Shown here piece by piece: positions 55,571 through 64,000 of a DNA stretch of 64,000 nucleotides. Made by a program: the position numbers and the translations under genes. Origin of the DNA: Siphonodentalium dalli (Eukaryota > Mollusca > Scaphopoda > Gadilida > Siphonodentaliidae); contig CP136063.1 in the NCBI GenBank assembly GCA_032622095.1, positions 63,193,897 through 63,257,896 of the forward strand. Reading direction: 5' to 3'. Under the pieces are notes generated by a model. It searched no databases. It was not told where the DNA came from and was given only the letters and a program-made list of their open reading frames with translations. The first letter of the stretch is position 1, and every line of letters begins with the position of its first letter.

Positions 55571-56572
55571 GTGGTCACCACTGGCTCGGGTGATATGATG
55601 AGACACAAGGCAATACACACAGGAGATCGTTCACATGCGTGCGATCTATGCCAAGAAACATTTTCTCGATTGGGAGCTCTGGTTACACACAAGCGAATTC
55701 ACACCGGCGATCATCCGTATCAGTGCGAATTATGTGCGAAATTGTTCAGTAACTCAAGTAATCTGACAAATCATAAGAGAACCCACACCGGCGAACGTCC
55801 GTTTCAGTGTGATGTGTGTGAGAAATCGTTCGTTAACTCAAGTGATATGATAAGACATAAGAGAATCCACACAGGCGATCGTCCGCATCAGTGCGATTTA
55901 TGTGAGAAATCGTTCATTAGCTCAAGTGATCTGATAAGTCATAAGAGAATCCACACAGGCGACCGTCCTTATCTGTGCGATTTATGTGGGAAATCATTCG
56001 CTTCCTCAGAACATCTGACTGTCCACACGAGATTCCACACAGGCGACCGTCCATATCAGTGTCATATATGTGGGAACTCGTTCGTTACCTCAAGCAATCT
56101 GATTAAACATAAGAGAATCCACACAGGCGATCGTCCGTATCAGTGTGATTTATGTCATAAGTCTTTCGCTCAATCAAGTAATCTGACTACCCATAAGAGA
56201 ATACATACAGGCGAACGTCCACATAAGTGCGATTTATGTGAGAAATCGTTTGCTGGCTCAGGTAATCTGACGAAACACAAGAGAATCCACACAGGTGATC
56301 GTCCATATCAGTGCGATTTATGTGCGAAATCGTTCGTTAACTCAAGTAATCTGACTACCCATAAGAGAATCCACACAGGCGATCGTTCGCATAAGTGCAA
56401 TTTATGTGAGAAATCGTTCGCTGAGCCGAGTACTCTAACGAAACATAAGATAATCCACACAGGCGATCGTCCATATCAGTGCGATATATGTGAGAAATCG
56501 TTCGCTGACTCAAGTAACATGAGAAGGCACAAGAAAACCCACACCGGCGATCGTCCGTATCAGTGCGACTGA
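55571..56572 (+). CDS. C2H2 zinc-finger protein, 11 fingers
   Basis: Open frame of 333 residues. A half finger (DMMRHKAIH, no Cys pair) is followed by 11 complete fingers from CDLCQETFSRLGALVTH to CDICEKSFADSSNMRRH, nearly all joined by HTGDRPYQCD-type linkers. The repeats are very uniform (CEKSF, KRIHTGDRP), as in recently expanded arrays, while helix positions differ (NSSNLTN, SSSDLIS, SSEHLTV). The frame has no ATG before the half finger (an ATG lies at about 55595), so an upstream exon or loss of the 5' end must be assumed. It stops in the next finger at QCD-TGA because of a 20-bp deletion. Likely a nuclear DNA-binding protein. No other domain is present. Confidence 0.78.
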   Translation: MVTTGSGDMMRHKAIHTGDRSHACDLCQETFSRLGALVTHKRIHTGDHPYQCELCAKLFSNSSNLTNHKRTHTGERPFQCDVCEKSFVNSSDMIRHKRIHTGDRPHQCDLCEKSFISSSDLISHKRIHTGDRPYLCDLCGKSFASSEHLTVHTRFHTGDRPYQCHICGNSFVTSSNLIKHKRIHTGDRPYQCDLCHKSFAQSSNLTTHKRIHTGERPHKCDLCEKSFAGSGNLTKHKRIHTGDRPYQCDLCAKSFVNSSNLTTHKRIHTGDRSHKCNLCEKSFAEPSTLTKHKIIHTGDRPYQCDICEKSFADSSNMRRHKKTHTGDRPYQCD

Positions 56573-57367
56573 CTCAAGTAATCTGACCATCCATAAGAGA
56601 ATCCACACAGGCGATCGTCCGTATCAGTGCGACTGACTCAAGTAATCTGACTATCCATAAGAGAATCCACACAGGCGATCGTTCATATTTTATGTCAGGA
56701 ATCGTTCACTAACTCAAGTAAACTGGCTAGACGCAAGAAACCCCACACAGGTGGACGTCCGTATTTATAAGTGTGATTTATGTGTGATATCGTTCACAAT
56801 CCATAAGAGAATACAGGCGAACGTCCGTATATACGAGCGATTCCTGTGCGAAATCGTTGGCCGCCGAGTATTATAGTGATATCGCTCACACGGGTGGGAT
56901 ATATGTGAGAAATCGTTAGCTCAATCAAGTTCCCTGATAAGACACACGTGATCAGCCATCCGACATTATTGTTGAGAAACATTTAATCAATTGGAAAATC
57001 TGACTGTCCATAAATAATCCAAACAGGCTGATTTGTGTGAAAAAAATCGTTCGCCGACTCAAGTCATCTCACTAGACAACAGAGAATCCCGACAGGCGAT
57101 CGTCCCTATAAGAGCGATTTATGTGCAAAATCATTTACTATCCCAAGTAATCTGGCTAGACACAAGGGAATCCACACAGGATATCGTTCACGTGTTCTCG
57201 ATTGGGAACTTTCCAAAAGAGAATCGGACAAGCGGTTATAACTATCAGTCAGATTTATGTGAAAAAAACTGTTCGCCTACTCAAGTCATCTCACTAGACA
57301 AAAGAGAATCCACACAGGGGGACGTTTTTAGTCAGTTGGGAAATATGACTACGGAACATGCAAAGCG
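56573..57367 (+). pseudogene. Decayed finger array downstream
   Basis: Right after the stop, two finger units of 64 bp instead of 84 bp occur in tandem (CGACTGACTCAAGTAATCTG at 56567 and 56631). Each lacks the same 20 bp spanning the second Cys, so each shifts the frame. Beyond 56690 at least six more fingers are detectable by HTG, CEKSF and SSNL pieces in changing frames up to about 57330. Confidence 0.8.
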
Positions 57368-57371
57368 TTAA

Positions 57372-57503
57372 AGATAGGTTATAATTTTAAATAACAAATT
57401 TTAGATACTTTCCTGTGTATGAAATGATACATATGAGTTGTAAATACCTACCCGGAAATGATTCTATCAACTAGTATCGATTTCTTTTCGATATTATTTT
57501 ATT
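57372..57503 (-). mobile_element. Family A MITE, diverged end (A11)
   Basis: TTAA at 57368-57371, then a diverged AGATGG end (AAATAACAAATTTTAGATAC, CCGGAAATGATTCTATCAAC). It stops at element C2. Confidence 0.65.
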
Positions 57504-57506
57504 CAA

Positions 57507-58346
57507 TTACTCTCAGGTGCCAAATAAACGTGCCGGCACGTTTATTAATTTGGAGCAAAAATACACACAATCACGCTTATTGTGACCCATCACGTTTATT
57601 ATTTTTTGGGGGTAAATCCATCACATACTGTGACATTTATTCTTTTTTTGGGTGATAAACAAACGAATATAAGAATGGAACTAATCACATGTGTGCTAAT
57701 GTTAATACTAGAAGTCACAAACCACTAAATAAAGTTGTTTTAGTAGACTGAGATGCGACATCGCTTCGATATAAAACCTATTTTGAGAGTCACGGTTCGC
57801 CCAATCTTTTACTTCGTCTACTTTCGGTTTGTAATAAAGCGCAAAACGTGAACTGGGCCGAGTTCACGGGACCCGAAACGATAGAAAAGATGGCCCATGG
57901 ATCACAGGACTTATTCTACAATTAAAATGTTTTTGTTAACTCCAAAATCAGTTCCATAATCACAATTTATAATGAAAAACGATGTGCCTCGAAAATAGGC
58001 AACGCGAAACCCAGAAAAAGCGCTAAAAGTTACCAGTTTGACTGAGTGTTTTCTGCATACAAATAATTTCATGAGAAGCATTAAAGTATATTCCTTTAAT
58101 ATTAAGATATTTAAACAACACAGTTTCATACTTTTTCTGTTTTAATGCATTATTTGGTGAGAGAAATGTAAAATTGATTGTAAATTCTTCGAAAAAAAAT
58201 CAAATTAGGCTTAATGTAAAATTGTAAACTGAGTATGATTTTGGACAAGAACTTCAATCTACTAGTAGGCCTACACAAGTTTCAACCTAAATATATTAAT
58301 CAATTGAATTATACAGTGAGTGAGTTACTTGAGTTAACTATCACTC

Positions 58347-58379
<33 letters not shown>

Positions 58380-59206
58380 ATTGGAAATGATAATAACACA
58401 TATATAAATACAATAGATTGTTGATATACATAACTTAGGAGCAAACACATAGCATTGTACATAGTTTGTTCAGCATTAGATATCCTTTTATTTGTGATGT
58501 TGAAAAGGGGTTGTTTTGTGCAACACAACTGAAAATCATATTTAATAAACAGCCTTAAGTTTTCCCACCCCTTCTTGTATTCCGTATGGCTAATCCCTAT
58601 ATAGTATACAAAGTGGTGAAATGGTGTGTAATTTAGGTTTTTTCTGTTTTGTTTGATTCATTATTCCGATCCCAAATTATCTAGTATTCTAAGCCATATA
58701 GAAGGTATCGGAATATTGAAATAGTCGGAATTATGAACCCTCATGGAAAAGCGGAATAATGAACCCTCAGAATAATGAACCATCGGAATAATGAACCATC
58801 TATACCCGAAGACCCCCAGCCTACAAGAGAACAAAAAGTCATGTGCAGTGTGTACTGTATAATACAACAATCAACATGTAAGACAATCTATTCCAACTTT
58901 ATATCATATGAGTAATATGTAATTTCACGCATTGTCTTACATAATGTATGAATGGGGTAAACAAGATAGTGAAGATACATGATGCATAATACCTAAATGT
59001 CACATCCTCCGCACAGGTATGATTCCCTGTACTATATAAATGTATGCATAAGCCTTTATGGCTCGAGTTTTAAGCATACTACCATGAAAAGTAAAATCCG
59101 TAACCCAGCACATTTATTGTGCACCAGCACTATTATTCTTTTTTTGGTAAAAATGTCACCCAGCACTTGTATTTGGCCAGCACTTTTATTTGGCACCTGA
59201 GAGTAA
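57507..59206. mobile_element. Family C element, long copy (C2)
   Basis: TIRs TTACTCTCAGGTGCCAAATA at 57507 and its exact complement ending at 59206. Near both ends are words such as GCACGTTTATTA/CAGCAC(T)TTTATTTGG. Related to C1. The centre has no recognised ORF and includes a (TGAT/ATTG)n microsatellite at 58346-58379. Target duplication unclear. Confidence 0.75.
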
Positions 59207-59396
59207 TGGGACACTTTGTTGCATAAATAGAATTTTAGATAAAGGCCTCCAGTGTGGTGCTCTGAACGAATGCGATGCGCAAAATATCCGACTGATTGTA
59301 TACAGAGTGTAACTTAACATGGCTGTTCACGTGTTGGTTGATAAGGTCTCAATTCTGGCTATCAGTGCAGTTAAAGATGCCGTTAAGATGGATTAT

Positions 59397-59512
59397 CTCT
59401 TTAAATAATTGTTTTTAAATAGTTGTGTGGGTATAAAATAATAAATATGAATTGAAGAACCAGTTCCGGAAAGGCTTCTATCAACTAAAATTGATTTTAT
59501 TTCGAATATTTT
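59397..59512 (-). mobile_element. Family A MITE, end fragment (A12)
   Basis: A TTAA-GATGGATTATCTCTTT start and match to the family up to ATTTCGAATATT, then lost. Confidence 0.7.
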
Positions 59513-60110
59513 GATGTACAAGGTAACATACTTATTATATAAATTGCACATATATGTAATTGCATGTAACGTGTTGAGGCCATGTAAAACCGGATGTGAA
59601 TATTGTTTATATGCTTCATCTCTTTGTATATATTTATGTCTCAATATCTTATCATGTAACTTGGATCAGAGAATAAAACATCACTTACTCACATAATAAT
59701 GATCAAGAATGATTACGGTATTCCAATTTATTAGTTTCACGATTTACATACACTGTCATAATAATCATATACCATATACTTAATTAACTATATTCCTCAA
59801 TGTTCCATCAACTCCAACAGATCCATTGAATCATGGCAGCGGCGGTTTTTAATTTCAAAAATAGACCGCTCAAATTTCGCCTGTTTGAAAAGGCGGCTTG
59901 CAGAAAGAAACGGATCGTTGAGGTTGTTTTATGGGTATTTTGCTTCATCTGGATTATTCCTGCACAAAGTATACACAATCAATGATTTACATTTGCATAT
60001 AAATGATATATCTAAAGCGGTCGCACATTTTGTATGACTCAATTGCATATTCCAGTTCCCGTTTCACTTTTTAATTTTAAAACTTTCGATTTCAAAGGGC
60101 ACATCCGCCA

Positions 60111-60147
<37 letters not shown>

Positions 60148-60341
60148 GATAACAGACACAGGATCGCGATAATAAAGCTATCCGACAATAGAACTGTTAA
60201 AGTCACATGGGGTATTGAACCTTTTAAAAACATTATTTGGAATTTTGTTGTCCATAAATTGCACAATCCATCGCTTGTTAGGTCGGAATTTAAAAAAATT
60301 AATCAGCCCCCAAAATTAGGAAAAATGTCCCCATGGCAAAT
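59513..60341. other. No gene recognised; (AT)n run
   Basis: An (AT)n microsatellite lies at 60112-60144. The 103-codon ORF across it has no domain. Confidence 0.55.
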
Positions 60342-60345
60342 TTAA

Positions 60346-60815
60346 AGACGGATTATCTCTTTAAATAACAAATTTTAAATAGTTGCGTGGGTATAAAATA
60401 ATAGATATGAACTGAAGACCCCTGTCCGGAAAAGCTTCTATCAATTATTGATTTTATTTCGAATATTAAATCGGGACCGTGCATGTTACTATATTTAGAA
60501 CAGACAATTTGGATGATACGGTAGATACCATATTGCGATATAGAGCACTGGGCTGTTCCTATGGCTACGCAACGGAAGTCAAATGTCACAGATTGGTTGT
60601 TTGTATTGTTTTGTTCCACGGATATAAACGATAATAAGTATAAGTGACGGTAACGTTTATTTGTGACAAAATTGTTAAATAAAATGTCTGGTCTCTGTTA
60701 ACAGTAACTACTATTGTTCGTTAGCTGAAGAAACACTTTTTTAGAGCAGAAAATATTCAAAATAAAATTAATATAAATCGATAGAAGCATTTCCGGACAG
60801 GAGTCTTCGATTGTC
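60346..60815 (-). mobile_element. Family A MITE, truncated (copy A13)
   Basis: TTAA at 60342-60345. The AGGTGG end is lost after GGAGTCTTCGATT, where a family K fragment begins. The minus frame (60619-60353) is open, with a 9-bp insertion and a 3-bp deletion relative to other copies, both in frame. Confidence 0.85.
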
Positions 60816-60913
60816 TATATAGTTTGGGATCATAATCCAGAATTTTTTTAATGAATCTATGGGCCCCCTATTTTTGGGCCCATTCCTGTTAAAACTGTGG
60901 AGTGTCACCTTAA
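60816..60913. mobile_element. Family K, right-end fragment
   Basis: Direct repeat of 62817-62912: GTCTATATAGTTTGGG, CATAATCCAGA, GGGCCCCCTATTTTTGGGCC, ending GAGTGTCACC followed by TTAA. Confidence 0.75.
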
Positions 60914-61398
60914 AAACCAGCAAATAGCACCATTATCATCTGTCAACTTGACAAATATTTACACTGAAAATCATTTTTTAGCAAATCTGCTCAGTTAGAA
61001 GGAACATTTTATGTTAAATACACCATTCATCTATGGATATTCCAATACAGGTGGCCTTTAGTCATATAAATTGATGGGGATATGGAGTCTTGGAGCAGTG
61101 GGGTGGTGGTGGTGGTTCATGTGTATTGTTATTGATGATTTTTCAGATGATGGGTACTACTTCATGACATCATGCTCCTTGAATCTTAGCTGAAAAGACT
61201 GACATTTACATTACACAGTATAATACAAGATTAGATATTCAGTCTTTCTTATTCACAAGTGTGAAATATAATGATTCAGGTTTTCTTGGTCTCATTTCAC
61301 TTTACAACATATTGTTCATGTGATGTCATAACCTTGTATGGCTTTCCCTTAATGCTAAATAAGACTTGGAATTTTTAACCCATGGTTTTGGGAGAGTA
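60914..61398. other. No gene recognised
   Basis: Spacer. A short GTGGTGGTGGTGG run at 61098. Confidence 0.5.
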
Positions 61399-61402
61399 TT
61401 AA

Positions 61403-61923
61403 AGGTGGATTATCTCTTTGTAAACATGTATTGTATAGTTACCGGGGGTATAAAATATTAGATTTGAATCGAAGACTCTTGTCCGGAAATGCGTCTATCG
61501 ATTAATATTGATTTTATTTCGAATATTTTCTGGTCTAAAAAGGTGTGTTTGTTCAGCTAACGAACAACAGTGGATACTGTTAACAGAGACCAGAAATTAT
61601 ATTGTGCAATTTTGTCACAAATAAACGTTAATTATATTCATTATCGCTTATATCTGTGGAACAAAACAATACAAACAACCAATCTGTGACATCTGACATT
61701 CGTTGCGTAGCCGTAGGAACAGCTCAGTGCTCTATGTCGCAATACGGTCTCATCCGAATGGTCGGTTCCAAAAATAGTAACATAAACGGGCCCGATTTAA
61801 TATTCGAAATAAAATCAATATTAATTGATAGAAGCTTTTCCGGACATAGGTCTTCAGTTCATATCTATTATTTTATACCCACGCAACTATTTAAAATTTC
61901 TTATTTAAAGAGATAATCCATCT
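61403..61923 (+). mobile_element. Family A MITE, full length (copy A14)
   Basis: 521 bp with TTAA at 61399-61402 and 61924-61927. The internal frame 61656-61916 is open for 86 codons from a GTG (VEQNNTNNQS...) to FKISYLKR with no ATG at its start. It is the best intact copy for a family consensus. Confidence 0.92.
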
Positions 61924-61927
61924 TTAA

Positions 61928-62263
61928 AGACAGTAGTTGCATGGAATATTATGCTTTATTTTGATATCTGAGGAAAATATGCATCTCATAATATATTTTA
62001 TACAAGATTTTAGCATTTCAGACCTTTTTCAAGCTATAGATGATGGTTGAATATATACATTTTGTCACTACGTCAAGCATAACGTCATTGGGTTCTGAAA
62101 GACCCAAATGGGGTGAAATCATGGGGGTGCATGTAAATTCCCACCCAATCTTGCTGCTTGTGATTGCAATAACTCATGGGGTGTAATATATCATTTTAAG
62201 CGGTATAATGCAGAGAATATGGAGATGTGGTCCTTATTAAAGATTATTGAAATTGCATTCCCC
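61928..62263. other. No gene recognised
   Basis: Spacer between A14 and K2. Confidence 0.5.
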
Positions 62264-62912
62264 TTAAGGTGACACTCGACAATTTCGAATGATCAGTACG
62301 GGTGATTTTTTTTAGATATAAAGTGCTAGTGGTTTCTGGCACCATTCATGTGGTATGTATATTAAGACAATGTGGGATATGAATTTGTGTAATTTTAGAA
62401 GGTGTTCTAGACTGATGAAAAAAATAAGTGCAAGTGACCTTGACCCCACCCATAGACAGCAGTAGCGTTTTCTGCCAAATAGTGGCTCTAGATACTGGGT
62501 ACAATTTTTAGCACCCAAAATTTGTCATCTGCATTAAAAATAGATTTTCTGGTATTTTTAACGGCGAAAGTTTGAATTTTTTCACATTCATGTTGTAAGC
62601 CAGAGGCCTTTAAACCAACATAGGTGACCATGCTTGAAAAAATCTGGTATTCGTGCCCATTGGGTATGAAAATGCAATATTTTGGTCATTTTTTGAATAA
62701 AAATCACATTTTCAATCAAAAGATCAAGGGCCATAACTCTTGATAGCCTATATATTATGGAAATTATGTATCAAATTATGAATGCCTATTCTGTACTAAT
62801 TTCAGGCAAATATATATTGTCTATATAGTTTGGGTTCATAATCCAGATAAATTTCAATGAATCGTTGGGCCCCCTATTTTTGGGCCCATTCCTGTTAAAA
62901 CTGTGGAGTGTC
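62264..62912. mobile_element. Family K element (copy K2)
   Basis: It begins TTAAGGTGACACTC at 62264 and ends GAGTGTCACC near 62912, a 10-bp TIR with TTAA visible on the left. The right TTAA is lost at the junction with repeat L. Contains AAGGGCCATAACTCTTG. A 68-codon minus ORF has no domain. Confidence 0.6.
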
Positions 62913-62916
62913 ACCG

Positions 62917-63360
62917 AAGTTACGTCCCCTACATGCCCATAGCAACGTTGGAAATGGTGACGTAATTTTCGTTACAAAATGGTGGCTCTTTGTTATTTGC
63001 GAAATTTGAATTGCTTCGTTGTTTTGGAAATACGTCAAAATGTAGAAATAATTAGCAAATTTTTGCATAAATATTTAAAACGTTGTTGTCATGCGATGAC
63101 GTCACAATGACATCAGTTTTCAAACGACTTCAGGCTCAGCCTCACCCACTCACTGTGGGTCACGAATGTGACTCAGGTCAAAATAAAAATACAATTCTAG
63201 CCGTATACAGAGCAGTCGACACACATATGTAACAAACACGCGAAGCCCAGTGAATTTGTGACTGACAAAGTGAGTCAATTGTCTTGGTGAGTGAAGGAAA
63301 AGAAGAACATCTCCCAATCCCATTTGGTCTCGACACACTGCAGAGTTCATGCAGTGACGG
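62917..63360. repeat. Repeat L, copy 2 (inverted)
   Basis: Reverse complement of 48098-48553 with scattered differences. Overlapping minus ORFs (66 and 71 codons) share no known domain. Confidence 0.75.
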
Positions 63361-64000
63361 GTGAGAGGATATTTTTCCGGGCCAACTTTCCATCTATGAG
63401 TATGAATTTTGTTTCCTGTGATGGATAGATCAAGTTAAATGTGATAATTATAATGCACGGTGATTGTTTTAGCATTCTTACATATTAAATAATTCATGAT
63501 TATAACAATGTGTTATCGATTTAAACCTTAAGCATTAAGCGGGAGCTTTATCAGCATGGCTAGCATACACATTTACATTTACATTGTATAACATTTGATT
63601 ATTGGTGGAAAAATTATTAAATATAGCCCTGCGTACTTGCTATTGTGGACTTGACACATTTGGGATTGGAATAATCTGTATACTAAACATAATAATTCCA
63701 GGCCAACTTGGTAAGTTGGTCGAACTGTCATGACCTTCTAGTTGTGCATGTACAGGACTCATGGGGCAATTGCAGATGATCATATAAATGTTTAATCTGG
63801 TAGCATTTTCTTAAACCATGCCATTAATTTCTATGTATCTATGCCCGTCAAGAATGATATATTCCGCCAGTACCCAGTTTTTGCTGTTGCAATACGGAAG
63901 TTTGTAACAATGAAAAAACAGTACAGTTAATAAATTATGAAATACCTTTTATCAATAATGTGTGTCATAGAATGTGAAGATCCAACTTTGAAATTGCAAG
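63361..64000. other. No gene recognised
   Basis: AT-rich. No ORF of note to the end of the window. Confidence 0.5.

Noticed and set aside
3922-61923. Family A assigned to piggyBac
   Set aside because: TTAA duplication fits, but the termini AGGTGG/AGATGG do not start with the usual CCY and no transposase is present, so superfamily is left open.

Overview
The window looks like nuclear DNA of a marine invertebrate, most likely a lophotrochozoan and perhaps a mollusc. The evidence is AT-rich DNA without operons, long C2H2 zinc-finger exons, several classes of eukaryotic transposon, many TACATGTA-type runs and copies of an AAGGGCCATAACTC motif that I associate with molluscan repeats. The organism assignment is inference; no rRNA, mitochondrial or single-copy marker gene is present. 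I found no tRNA gene I would call functional and no CRISPR array.

Genes. The only convincing host-type genes are four C2H2 zinc-finger loci, all plus strand: 11086-13176 (15 intact fingers behind a 20-residue tandem repeat), 19414-19776 plus 36240-37187 (two halves of one array), 44234-44818, and 55571-56572. Every array frays into frameshifted or stop-bearing fingers at one or both ends. A 39-codon ORF for a small membrane peptide occurs twice (1166-1285, 32329-32448), each time between inverted repeats. Retroelement coding remnants are a gag-like pseudogene with an SGNH-hydrolase-like ORF beside it (46213-47619, minus), two LINE reverse-transcriptase 3' ends (31440-32062 minus; 33096-34290 plus) and smaller pieces. 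A frameshifted coiled-coil ORF of unknown origin lies at 7530-8590 (minus).

Layout. 0-6.5 kb: inverted-repeat element with micro-ORF, two palindrome-ended elements (E1, E2), TTAA-flanked families A and B nested in each other. 6.5-11 kb: unknown relic, Helitron, two tandem arrays. 11-14 kb: first zinc-finger gene and decaying tail. 14-19.4 kb: A, B and hAT-type MITEs. 19.4-37.5 kb: the second zinc-finger gene, split by a 16,463-bp insertion with perfect 27-bp terminal inverted repeats and palindrome-rich ends (element F); its interior holds many smaller elements and a 45-bp minisatellite. 37.5-44 kb: A copies and a 3.3-kb relative of F (element G). 44-49 kb: third zinc-finger gene, gag/SGNH remnant. 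49.4-52.8 kb: TA-flanked element J. 53.8-64 kb: Helitron, fourth zinc-finger locus, more A copies and further repeats.

Main result. Elements F and G share one plan: a short AT-rich terminal inverted repeat, then hundreds of bases of self-complementary ACCNNGGT-type words, then a coding-poor interior. F can be placed to the base because it interrupts a zinc-finger linker codon; a 2-bp duplication (TT) restores the reading frame at the junction. I do not recognise this family. Most of the rest is nested non-autonomous transposons; three nestings inside the window provide empty-site proof of TTAA target duplication for families A and B.
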